Shown: positions 16,600 to 24,872 of the stretch, piece by piece | How the letters are laid out: every line of letters starts with the position of its first letter | Numbering within the stretch: position 1 is the stretch's first letter | Source of the DNA: CAYMLL01 sp964390645 | GTDB lineage: Bacteria > Planctomycetota > UBA8108 | Direction of reading: 5' to 3' | Length of the DNA: 33,671 nucleotides | NCBI GenBank assembly: GCA_964390645.1 | Contig: CAYMLL010000038.1 | Coordinates: forward strand, 1 to 33,671 | The notes under the pieces: generated by a model | The model's input: only the letters and a program-made list of their open reading frames with translations | The model's database searches: none | What the model was told of the DNA's origin: nothing | Position numbers and translations under genes: made by a program

Positions 16600-17490
16600 A
16601 TGCCACGCACTCGACGTTATTTCCTCCGCCATACCGGCCTGGCAGCCAGCGCTCTGTGCACGGGCGGGCTCGGCGCCCTCGAGCTTGCGCCCGGGGAACG
16701 CATGCGCTTCGGGCTCGTCACGTACATGTGGGGCGCCAGGTGGAAGCTCGCGGAGCTGCTCGCAGCCTGCGAGAAAGCACGCTGCCTCGGGGGCGAGCTG
16801 CGCACGACTCACGCGCACGGAGTCGAGCCGAAGCTCGACAAGCGCGAACGGGAGGAGGTCAAGAAGCGCTTTCGCGACAGTCCAGTGACGCTGGTCGGCA
16901 TCGGGTCCAACGAGCGCTTCGACAATCCGGACCCCGCCGTCGTCAAGAAGGCGATCGCAGCGACGAAAAAGTTCATCGTCCTCAGCCACGATGTCGACGG
17001 CACGGGCGTCAAGGTCAAGCCGGACAGGTTTCACGAGGGCGTCCCGCGTGAGAAGACCATCGAACAGATCGGCAAGTCGCTCCTGGAACTCGCCAGGTAC
17101 GCCGAGGGCTTCGGACAGGAGATCCGTCTCGAGGTCCACGGTCAGTGCGCGGAGCTCCCGACGATCCGGCAGATCGTCGACGTCGCGAAGCACCCGGGTG
17201 TCGTCGTCTGCTGGAATTCCAATCGTCAGGGCCTCGGAGGCAAGGGCCTCGAGCACAACTTCGGGCTCGTACGCGAGCGCTTCGGCCGCACCCTTCACAC
17301 GCGCGAGCTCGACAGCAAGGACTATCCCTACCAGCAGCTCATCGAGCTCCTCGTGAAGACCGACTACGAGGGCTGGGCGATGCTCGAGTCCGCCAGGGTG
17401 CCGAAGAACCCCGTTGTCGCCCTGACGAGGCAGAGCCGGCTCTTCGACGAGATGGTGGAAGCAGCCAGAAAGAAGCTCGGGAAGAAGTGA
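16600..17490 (+). CDS. TIM-barrel sugar-phosphate isomerase/epimerase-like protein
   Basis: 296 aa. The N-terminus RTRRYFLRHTGLAASALCTGG is a Tat-like signal, common for these enzymes in Planctomycetota. From about residue 33 the xylose-isomerase-like (AP endonuclease 2) barrel begins: MRFGLVTYMWG, then LGGELRTTHAHG, TLVGIGSNERF, KKFIVLSHDVD, IRLEVHGQ with a likely metal-binding Glu and His, VVVCWNSN, and a final YEGWAMLESA strand carrying another acidic residue. Family members isomerise or epimerise sugars or act on inositol-type substrates; the specificity cannot be read here. It is first in a three-gene operon, with the DUF1549 protein starting 2 nt after its stop, so it may process a product of the exported neighbours. 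Confidence 0.88.
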   Translation: MPRTRRYFLRHTGLAASALCTGGLGALELAPGERMRFGLVTYMWGARWKLAELLAACEKARCLGGELRTTHAHGVEPKLDKREREEVKKRFRDSPVTLVGIGSNERFDNPDPAVVKKAIAATKKFIVLSHDVDGTGVKVKPDRFHEGVPREKTIEQIGKSLLELARYAEGFGQEIRLEVHGQCAELPTIRQIVDVAKHPGVVVCWNSNRQGLGGKGLEHNFGLVRERFGRTLHTRELDSKDYPYQQLIELLVKTDYEGWAMLESARVPKNPVVALTRQSRLFDEMVEAARKKLGKK

Positions 17491-17492
17491 AC

Positions 17493-19439
17493 ATGTTGCG
17501 CTCGTGGCTCGTGATGCTCGTGCTCCCGCTGCTGGCGGTCGCAGACGGCACGGCCACGGATCACTGGTCGTTCAGCCCGCCACGACGGCACGAGCCCGGG
17601 GTCCTTCGCGACGGGTCCTGGTCCCGTTGCGAGATCGACCGTCTCGTGCTCGCCCGGCTGGAGGCCGAGGCCCTTCGCCCGTCGCCGCCGGCTGACCGGG
17701 GAACGCTGATCCGCCGCCTCCACCTCGACCTCGTCGGTCTGCCGCCCTCGCCGGCGGAAGTGGATGCGTTCCTTGCGGACTCGAATCCGGACGCGTACGA
17801 CAAGCTCGTCGACAGACTCCTCGCTTCGCCACGATTCGGCGAGCGCTGGGCCCGGCACTGGCTCGACCTGGCTCGCTACGCGGACAGCAACGGCTACGAG
17901 GACGACAGGTTTCGACCGGACGCCTGGCGCTACCGGGACTGGGTGGTCGAGTCGATCCACCGGGACCAGCCCTTCGACGAGTTCACGGTCGAGCAGATAG
18001 CCGGTGACCTCCTCGAAAATGCGACCTACGAGCAGCAGGTCGCGACCGGTTTCCACCGCATGCCGCCGGCGAACAAGGTCGGCGTCGCGTCGAACCAGGA
18101 AGAGTTCCGCATCAAGACCGCAAAGGAGCGAACGAACACCACCGGGTCCGTATGGCTCGGGCTGACCGTCGGGTGCGCCGAGTGCCACGACCACAAGTAC
18201 GACCCGATCTCCCAGCGCGAGTACTACGAGCTCTTCGCGTTCTTCAACAGCACCGACGAGGCGGAGATCGACGCGCCTCCTCTCGGGGAGTCTCACCACC
18301 GGAAGTACCGGGAAGCGCTTGCAGCCTACCGTTCGAAGCCTCGAGAGAACGGCAACAACGAGCCACAGCCACCGAGCTCGAAAGCGCTCGTCCTCCTCGA
18401 GCGTGAGCAGAGGCGCGTTTCACACGTCCATCTTCGCGGCAGCTTTCTCGACAAGGGCCAGACGGTGACACCCGGCGTGCCGCACTCCCTGCCCGAGCTG
18501 CGACGGCGCGGGGAGACCGCCGATCGTCTGGACCTCGCACGCTGGATCGTCGACCCGCTCCACCCTCTGACCGCTCGCGTCGAGGCCAACCGCATCTGGC
18601 AGCGACTCTTCGGCCGCGGTCTCGTGAGCTCACCGGAGAACTTCGGGATCGAGGGACCACGACCGAGCCACCCCGCGCTACTGGACTGGCTGGCGCTCCG
18701 TCTCCTGGAGCGAGGCTGGAGCCGCAAGTCGATGGTGCGCGAGATCGTGAGGTCGTCGACCTACCGTCAATCGTCGCGACCTCGACAGGATCTCGCGCGC
18801 GTCGATCCCGGCAACCGCCTCCTTGCGAGGCAGAGTCGCTTCGCCGTCGAGGCGGAGATCGTCCGGGACCTGACACTCGCCTCCAGTGGTCTGCTCGAGC
18901 CCGCGATCGGAGGACCGAGCGTGCAGCCACCGCTTCCCACCTCGCTCGCCAGCGCCACCGCTCTGAAGAACGAACGCTTCCGCGAGGAGGACACGGGTGC
19001 GGACCGCTACCGACGAGGACTCTACATCAACGTACAGCGCACGTTTCTCTATCCGGCGCTGAAGGCGTTCGACGCAGCGGATCCCAATGTCTCCTGCGCC
19101 CGACGCGAGCGCTCGAGCTCGCCGCTGCAAGCGCTCACCCTGCTCAACGAACCATCCTTCGTCGAGTGCGCGCGAGCACTCGGCCGGCACCTTGCACAGC
19201 TGCCTTGCGGCTCCGGAGCGCGCATCGAGCACGCCTTTCGACGCTGCCTCGGCCGTGCGCCGGAGTCCGCTGAGGTCGACGTGCTGCGCGACCTCGTCGA
19301 GCAGCTCGACCGACTCTACACGCTCCGGCCGCAGGACGCTCGAGAGCTGACCGGCGAGGACGACACCAGCGACACCGCCCCCTGGATCGCGGTGGCGCGC
19401 ACGATCTACAACCTCGAGGAGCTCATCACCCGCGAATGA
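17493..19439 (+). CDS. DUF1549-DUF1553 protein without cytochrome domain (second copy)
   Basis: 648 aa from the ATG at 17493, with GGAAGAAG just upstream; in-frame GTG 17487 is an alternative. An N-terminal hydrophobic signal (SWLVMLVLPLLAVADG) leads straight into DUF1549 (about 45-255) with IDRLVLARLEAEALRPSPPA, a RRLHLDLVGLPPSP motif, WARHWLDLARYADSNGYEDD and a CxxCH in GCAECHDHKYDPI. DUF1553 follows (about 345-640), with RIWQRLFGRGLVSSPENFG, a TYRQSSR segment and a closing ARTIYNLEEL tail. The PSCyt1 heme domain of the first copy is absent, and so is its extra jelly roll. An ATGA overlap couples it to the DUF1501 gene. Function is unproven; the pairing implies a surface complex. Confidence 0.92.
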   Translation: MLRSWLVMLVLPLLAVADGTATDHWSFSPPRRHEPGVLRDGSWSRCEIDRLVLARLEAEALRPSPPADRGTLIRRLHLDLVGLPPSPAEVDAFLADSNPDAYDKLVDRLLASPRFGERWARHWLDLARYADSNGYEDDRFRPDAWRYRDWVVESIHRDQPFDEFTVEQIAGDLLENATYEQQVATGFHRMPPANKVGVASNQEEFRIKTAKERTNTTGSVWLGLTVGCAECHDHKYDPISQREYYELFAFFNSTDEAEIDAPPLGESHHRKYREALAAYRSKPRENGNNEPQPPSSKALVLLEREQRRVSHVHLRGSFLDKGQTVTPGVPHSLPELRRRGETADRLDLARWIVDPLHPLTARVEANRIWQRLFGRGLVSSPENFGIEGPRPSHPALLDWLALRLLERGWSRKSMVREIVRSSTYRQSSRPRQDLARVDPGNRLLARQSRFAVEAEIVRDLTLASSGLLEPAIGGPSVQPPLPTSLASATALKNERFREEDTGADRYRRGLYINVQRTFLYPALKAFDAADPNVSCARRERSSSPLQALTLLNEPSFVECARALGRHLAQLPCGSGARIEHAFRRCLGRAPESAEVDVLRDLVEQLDRLYTLRPQDARELTGEDDTSDTAPWIAVARTIYNLEELITRE

Positions 19440-20872
19440 CCTCGACACGAACCACCGAGGACACGCTCCGCGCGACGCGACGGGCCTTCCTGACAAGCTC
19501 CGCGAGCGGGCTCGGAGCGGCCGCGCTCGCCTCGCTGATCACGACCGACCACGTGATGGGCGCCGATCGGCCGACCCGACCCACGCCGCACTTCCCTCCG
19601 CGAGCGAGGGCAGCCATCTTCATCTTCCTCGCCGGTGGAACGAGCCAGCTGGAGCTCTTCGATCCGAAACCGAAGCTGCGCGAGCTGACGGGCCAGAAGC
19701 TGCCGGAGTCGTTCACGAAGAAGGAGCGGTTCGCGTTCATCGAGCCCGAGAAGGCGAGGATCATGCCAAGCCGCTTCGGCTTTCGCCGCTACGGTGACTG
19801 CGGAATGGAGATGTCCGAACTGCTTCCGGGGATCGGGGCGGTGGCCGATCGGATCACGTTGGTGCGCTCGACGCACACGGACTCCTTCGACCACGGCCCC
19901 GCGGAAATTCTCTTCGCGACCGGCGACGACAGTCCCGGACGACCGAGTGCGGGGGCGTGGATCAGCTACGGCCTCGGAAGCGAGTCACGTGAGCTGCCGT
20001 CATACGTCGTGCTGATGACGGGGCGCGGACCCGTGAGTCGGTCGCTGACGTGGGGAAACGCCTTCCTGCCCAACGCGCACGCAGGGGTCCTCTTTCGACA
20101 GACGGGCGAGCCGCTGCTCAATCTCTCCAATCCTCCCGGTGTGCCCGTCGAGGCACAGCGAGCACAGCTCGACGCTATCCGCGAGCTCAATCGTCAGCGC
20201 TTCAAGAAGGTGCCAGACCCTCGGATCACCGATCGCATCGAGGCGTACGAGCTCGCCTTTCGCATGCAGGCCTCGGCTCCCGGGCTCATCGACCTGCGTG
20301 GCGAAAGCGCTCGCACGCACGAGGAATACGGCACGGGACGCCCGGGCGCGGAGGAGGCCGGCTTCGCGACGAACTGTCTCCTGGCGCGACGGCTGGTCGA
20401 GCGCGGCGTTCGCTTCGTCAGCCTCTTCCATCGCCGATGGGATCACCACAGCGGCATCCAGGAGAAGCTGCGAAAGAACTGCCACATCGTCGACCGCCCC
20501 ATCGGCGCGTTGATCCGGGACCTCGAGCAGCGCGGCCTGCTCGACGACACGCTCGTCGTCTGCGGCACCGAGTTCGGCCGTACTCCGGTGACGCAGAACT
20601 CCTCGCCAGGGCCTGGCGCGGGCCGCGACCACCATCGCCTCGCCTTCACGACGTGGATGGCCGGCGGCGGCGCGCGCCGCGGCCATGTGGTCGGAGCGAC
20701 CGACGAGCTCGGCTGGCGACCCGTGGAGAACGCCGTCCACGTACACGACCTCTACGCTACGATTCTGCACCTCTTCGGCATCCGCCACGAGGAGCTGACG
20801 TTTCGCCACAGGGGGCTCGACTTCCGCCTGACGGACCAGGGCGGACGCGTCGTCGAGGACGCACTCGCGTGA
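19436..20872 (+). CDS. DUF1501 protein with Tat signal (second copy)
   Basis: 478 aa, with the start overlapping the previous stop by 4 nt (ATGA). The N-terminal ATRRAFLTSSASGLGAAALAS is a twin-arginine signal. Family hallmarks are AAIFIFLAGGTSQLELFDPKP, THTDSFDHGPAE, SAGAWISYGLG, a NCLLARRLVERGVRFVSLFHRRWDHH segment, LVVCGTEFGRTP and HVHDLYATILHLFGI near the end. It is clearly paralogous to the DUF1501 protein at 11987-13504 but shorter and quite divergent, which argues against recent local duplication. It should be exported folded and act with the DUF1549/DUF1553 protein encoded immediately upstream. Confidence 0.92.
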   Translation: MTSTRTTEDTLRATRRAFLTSSASGLGAAALASLITTDHVMGADRPTRPTPHFPPRARAAIFIFLAGGTSQLELFDPKPKLRELTGQKLPESFTKKERFAFIEPEKARIMPSRFGFRRYGDCGMEMSELLPGIGAVADRITLVRSTHTDSFDHGPAEILFATGDDSPGRPSAGAWISYGLGSESRELPSYVVLMTGRGPVSRSLTWGNAFLPNAHAGVLFRQTGEPLLNLSNPPGVPVEAQRAQLDAIRELNRQRFKKVPDPRITDRIEAYELAFRMQASAPGLIDLRGESARTHEEYGTGRPGAEEAGFATNCLLARRLVERGVRFVSLFHRRWDHHSGIQEKLRKNCHIVDRPIGALIRDLEQRGLLDDTLVVCGTEFGRTPVTQNSSPGPGAGRDHHRLAFTTWMAGGGARRGHVVGATDELGWRPVENAVHVHDLYATILHLFGIRHEELTFRHRGLDFRLTDQGGRVVEDALA

Positions 20873-20879
20873 TGCGCCA

Positions 20880-20897
20880 CCCCTGGCTCGCCGGGGG
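20880..20897 (+). terminator. Candidate stem-loop between convergent genes
   Basis: CCCCTGG and CCGGGGG pair with one T.G wobble around a CTCG loop, beginning about 8 nt after the DUF1501 stop. The wobble pairs only in the plus-strand RNA (C-A mismatch on the other strand), so it more likely ends the plus operon. No T-tract follows. Confidence 0.4.
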
Positions 20898-20903
20898 ACT
20901 CGC

Positions 20904-21683
20904 TCAGAATTCGCGCCTCGCCTGCTCGAACTCCTCACGTCCGACCTTGAACCGGCTACCGCAGCGCGGGCACTGCGCGTAGACCTCCACGTCCGCTCCG
21001 AAGAGCTGGTCGGGCTCGTTGCGGTAGAGCGACGTGAGGATGTCGAGGATCTTTCGCTTGTGGCAACCACAGCGCAAACGCAGGCGCCGCTCTTCGAGAA
21101 GCTCGGCGTCATCTCCCTGCAGAAGCTCGAAGGCCGTCTCGCCATCGAGAGAAGCCAGCCACTCGAAGTCCGTATCGGGAAGCGACTGCACCATGAGCAC
21201 CTCGTTGGCCCGATGGAAGAAGCGCGACGGACGCTGCTCGCTCTGCTCGTAGTACCTCTCGACCATGCCGAAGATGTCGACTCCGTCGACCGAGATCGCC
21301 GAGCATGACGCTTCGCCCTTGCCGATCTTGGCCTCGGAGAAGAAAAGGTTGTGATCGCGCGGCTCGACGCCATCGAGAAAAGCCCGACCGACGAGCGTGC
21401 TGGCACCGACGTCGGCGGTGAAAAAGAGATTCACGGGCGGCTCCTGGACACTGATGGTCCAGGCGACGTGCTCGTCACGACGACGCGTCAGCATGTGCAG
21501 ACCGAGCGCGGCAAAACCATCAGCCACGAGCTGTCGCGCGAACGGGTCGATGTCGAGCGAGCACGCCATCAGGTGGAGCTCGAAATCCACGACGAGCGCC
21601 CGGAAGTCGCCGAGAAAGGCGACTGCGTCGTGCTCTCGGATCAGGAGGGAGCGCGCTTCTGTACCACGGGGCAGACCATCCAT
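20904..21683 (-). CDS. hslO: Hsp33-like redox-regulated chaperone
   Basis: 259 aa. Hsp33 is a cytoplasmic holdase activated when oxidation releases zinc from four cysteines. The C-terminal signature is present: CGC (in LRCGCHKRKILDIL) about 30 residues before CPRC (in VYAQCPRCGSRF). The upstream fold is consistent: DFRALVVDFE, a central GxG-rich region around EAKIGKGEASCSAISVDG, and YYEQSEQRPSRFF, where the family has a YxxQSEQxP motif. It is shorter than the usual 290 or so, and divergent at the N-terminus. Chosen ATG 21683 lacks a good ribosome-binding site. It starts 45 nt after the RND pump stop on the same strand, so it may be the last gene of the efflux operon, linking efflux to oxidative or bleach-type stress. 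Confidence 0.82.
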   Translation of the reverse strand: MDGLPRGTEARSLLIREHDAVAFLGDFRALVVDFELHLMACSLDIDPFARQLVADGFAALGLHMLTRRRDEHVAWTISVQEPPVNLFFTADVGASTLVGRAFLDGVEPRDHNLFFSEAKIGKGEASCSAISVDGVDIFGMVERYYEQSEQRPSRFFHRANEVLMVQSLPDTDFEWLASLDGETAFELLQGDDAELLEERRLRLRCGCHKRKILDILTSLYRNEPDQLFGADVEVYAQCPRCGSRFKVGREEFEQARREF

Positions 21684-21698
21684 CGTGGTGTCAATTCT

Positions 21699-21714
21699 AC
21701 CAGGTACTCCTGGT
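21699..21714 (-). repeat. Short perfect inverted repeat before the Hsp33-like gene
   Basis: ACCAGG and CCTGGT flank a 4-nt loop in the 45-nt gap between the RND stop and the Hsp33-like start. In the minus-strand RNA it would form a small hairpin about 15 nt before the ATG. It may affect translation or transcript stability, but is short enough to be chance. Confidence 0.5.
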
Positions 21715-21728
21715 CGACTTGAGCGGGT

Positions 21729-24700
21729 CTATTTTTTGACCACCAGACTGTAAAGGACCGGGACCATGAAGAGCGTCATCAGACTGGCGACCGCCATCCC
21801 GAAGACCACGCTAACCGCAAACGGCGTCCAGACGCGGCTCGCGCCGCCGAGCCCGAAAGCCAGCGGCAGCAGATTGAAGATCGTCGTACCCGCGGCCAGC
21901 AGCACGGGACGAAATCTCTGCCGCGCGGCGGTGAGGATCGCCTCCCAGCGACCGAACCCCTCACGGCGACGGAGGTTGATGAACTCGACGAGCATCAGGC
22001 TGTCGTTCACGACGACCCCGGCGAGCCCGATCATCGCGATGAACGCAGGTATCGTGAAGGGCTGCGAACGCATCCAGAGACCGAGCAGCACGCCGAGCGC
22101 CCCGAAGGGAACGACCGCCATGACGATCAGCGGCTGGGTGTAGCTGCGAAACTGCCCGGCGAGGAGGACGTAGATCAGCACGAGCGCGATCCAGAAGCTG
22201 CGCTTCTGCTCCGCCATGCTCCTGGCGTTCTCCTCGAACTCGCCACCGAACACGAGTCGTACGTCGGAGTGGCGCACGGCAACGTCGGAAAAGATTCTCT
22301 CGAGCCGTCGATTCACGGCCGGTCCCGTCGCCACGACCCCGTCGACATTGGCGGTCACGAGTACCGTCCGCCGTGTGTTGTAGTGATAGAAGCTCGAGCT
22401 CGACCGCGAGACGTCCACGTCGCTGATCTCGCCGATCGGCACCATCGCCGTGCTCGACCCCTGGACGTCGGCAAGGAGAAGATCCTCGGGCGCGGCACGG
22501 TCCTTCTCGTCGTACAGAACGCGGATGTCGACGTCCTCATCGAGGGCGTGGTCCTTGTAGCTCCCCACGAGCAGTCCGTCGTTGGCGCAGCGCAAAGCCA
22601 TCGCGACATCCCTCGGAAAGAACCCCAACGCCGGGGCGCGGTCCGGATCGGTGTCGAAGCGCAGCTCTCGCGGTCCGAGATCGAGATTGTCGACGATATC
22701 CGTCACACCGTCCATACGGCGAAGTTCCGTCTTGATCTCCTCCGCCAGACGCTTCGCCTTGACATAGTCGTTGCACTCGACACGCACCGCGACCGGCTTA
22801 CCGAGCGGCGGACCGTCATGGGGCGTGAAGATCTCCCAGGAGAGAATCCGGTGTTTCTTCGACTCGCGTGTACGCTTGTGCAGAGCCGCGCGTAGACGGT
22901 TGATCACCGCCTCCGGGTTCTCGACGACCTCGGGTCTGTCGACGAGCGAGACCAGGAAGAACGCCAGGTTCGACCCGCGGAGGAAGACCCCGTCGGTCGT
23001 CAAGCTGGAGCCGCTGACGGAGTAGTAGTTCTTCAGGAGGTCATCCTCGAGCAGCCGGTCGAGCTCCTCCTCGACCAGCTGCGTCGCCTCCGCAGTACGT
23101 TCGACGCCGTAGGAAGGATCGCACTTGATCGTGACGAAGACGGCGTTGAAGTCGCTGATCCAGGGATCTTCGGGAATCTGCATCACGAGCCCGACAAGCA
23201 GCAGGCTGATGCCGCCGAGCACCGAGAGAAACGCCAGTCGGAAGCGCAGCACGAACGCGAGCATTCGCTCGTACACCGTGCTCGCGGCAGCGAAGACTCC
23301 GACACGCGCACGCTGGAGCCATCCATGCGTCCCCGACTTCAGCCGGTGGCCGAACTCGAGATAGTGAACGGGCAACACGGTGACACACTGGATGACCGAA
23401 AAGAACAGCGCGAGGATGACGACTTTCGGCATGTAGCTGAAGAACTTGCCGACAACGCCCCCCTGGAGCAGCAACGGCAGCATCGCCGCGACGGTCGTCA
23501 GGCACGCGTTGGTCACCGGCCATGCGACCTCGCAAGTGCCCTTGAACACCGCCTCGCGCATCGGCTCTCCGTTCTCGACACGCCGGTAGATGTTCTCGAT
23601 GACGATGATCGCGTCATCGACGAGCATGCCGCCGACGAGAACGAGCCCGAAAAGCGTCAGGTTATTGATCGATATGTCGAGCGCCGGAAAGAGGAGGAAG
23701 CAGCAGACGTAGCTGAACGGCAGTCCCACGAGAGCAATCAGCGCGTTGCGCAAACCGAGCGAGAAGAAAAGGATTATGGAGACGAAAATCACGCCCAGCA
23801 GGAGGTTTTCGAGCAGCACATTGAAGCGGCTGCGGACGATCTCGGACTGATCCGCGACAATGTTGAAATCGATGCCTTCCGGCGCGACGGCGCGAAACTC
23901 CTCGATCGACTCCGCACAGAGATCCCGCATGCGGAGGGTGTCGCCATCCGGGTTCTTCGAGACGTTGAGCACGATCGCGCGATCGCCGTTCATGCGGATG
24001 ATCGTCTCGGCCTTCTCGAAGCCGACCTGTACTCGCGCAACATCACTGACGCGCAGCGGCGAACGTCCCGGGACCGTGCGCACAACGGCACGCTCGAGCG
24101 CCAGCGGCTCGCGGTACTCGTCATCGAAGGTGACCCGGGCCTCGTCGCCGCGGTCGAGCTTCGGCCCTCCCGTGGACGACACGCCTGAAGCCTTGCTGGA
24201 GACCGTACCGGCGGGATGGGGACGGTTAGTGCGACTCAGTGCACTGACGACCTCGGTCAGTCCGACCCCGTACTTGCGAGCCTCGAGCCGATCGACGAGG
24301 ACGTGAAGCTCTCTATCTCGGTAGCCGTTATAACGCGCACGCTGCAGACCTGGCAGCTCCGTGAGGACGGCCCGCAGCTCCGTGGCGGTCTCGCGCAGCA
24401 CGATCTCCGGCAGCCGCGGATCACGAGCCGAGACAACGACCTGGAACAGCGGATAAATCTCGTTCGTCGTCAGCCGCTGTAGAACCGGCTGCTCGGCCTC
24501 GTCCGGGAGCTCCACGACACGATCGAGCGCGGCACGCAGGTCGTTGAACGAAGTCTCGAGGGTTTGCTCGTCGAGCGACTCGTCGAACTTAACGTCGATG
24601 AAGCTCATGTTGGACTGCGACGTGCTGACGATGCGGTCGACGCCGGGAATATCGTCGATCTCGTCCTCGATCTTCTTCGTGACGAGACGCTCGACCTCCT

Positions 24701-24872
24701 CGGCACCGGCGCCGTCCCAGTAGGTCGTGATCCACGCCTCATCGAGGTTGACCTCCGGGTAGGAGTCGACCGGAAGCCGCAGGTACACCGCGACACCGAC
24801 TCCCATGAAGAGGACGAAGGCGAGGTTGACGAGGACGCGCTGCTTCAGCGCCAGGGCGACGATGCCCCTCAT
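21729..24872 (-). CDS. RND-family efflux pump inner-membrane subunit
   Basis: 1047 aa, the usual length of AcrB/HAE1-type pumps. The first transmembrane helix (VLVNLAFVLFMGVGVAVYL) is followed by RLPVDSYPEVNLDEAWITT, the porter-domain start. The proton-relay pair sits in TM4 as GGMLVDDAIIVIENI, and the second-half equivalent is GLAGVVVNDSLMLVEFINLRR. Two large periplasmic loops and twelve predicted helices fit the family. It exchanges protons for export of drugs, lipophiles or possibly metals; the PEVN region and lack of heavy-metal motifs favour HAE-type organics, though the substrate cannot be assigned. The ATG overlaps the stop of the fusion-protein gene by 4 nt, so pump and adaptor are translationally coupled. 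Confidence 0.94.
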   Translation of the reverse strand: MRGIVALALKQRVLVNLAFVLFMGVGVAVYLRLPVDSYPEVNLDEAWITTYWDGAGAEEVERLVTKKIEDEIDDIPGVDRIVSTSQSNMSFIDVKFDESLDEQTLETSFNDLRAALDRVVELPDEAEQPVLQRLTTNEIYPLFQVVVSARDPRLPEIVLRETATELRAVLTELPGLQRARYNGYRDRELHVLVDRLEARKYGVGLTEVVSALSRTNRPHPAGTVSSKASGVSSTGGPKLDRGDEARVTFDDEYREPLALERAVVRTVPGRSPLRVSDVARVQVGFEKAETIIRMNGDRAIVLNVSKNPDGDTLRMRDLCAESIEEFRAVAPEGIDFNIVADQSEIVRSRFNVLLENLLLGVIFVSIILFFSLGLRNALIALVGLPFSYVCCFLLFPALDISINNLTLFGLVLVGGMLVDDAIIVIENIYRRVENGEPMREAVFKGTCEVAWPVTNACLTTVAAMLPLLLQGGVVGKFFSYMPKVVILALFFSVIQCVTVLPVHYLEFGHRLKSGTHGWLQRARVGVFAAASTVYERMLAFVLRFRLAFLSVLGGISLLLVGLVMQIPEDPWISDFNAVFVTIKCDPSYGVERTAEATQLVEEELDRLLEDDLLKNYYSVSGSSLTTDGVFLRGSNLAFFLVSLVDRPEVVENPEAVINRLRAALHKRTRESKKHRILSWEIFTPHDGPPLGKPVAVRVECNDYVKAKRLAEEIKTELRRMDGVTDIVDNLDLGPRELRFDTDPDRAPALGFFPRDVAMALRCANDGLLVGSYKDHALDEDVDIRVLYDEKDRAAPEDLLLADVQGSSTAMVPIGEISDVDVSRSSSSFYHYNTRRTVLVTANVDGVVATGPAVNRRLERIFSDVAVRHSDVRLVFGGEFEENARSMAEQKRSFWIALVLIYVLLAGQFRSYTQPLIVMAVVPFGALGVLLGLWMRSQPFTIPAFIAMIGLAGVVVNDSLMLVEFINLRRREGFGRWEAILTAARQRFRPVLLAAGTTIFNLLPLAFGLGGASRVWTPFAVSVVFGMAVASLMTLFMVPVLYSLVVKK

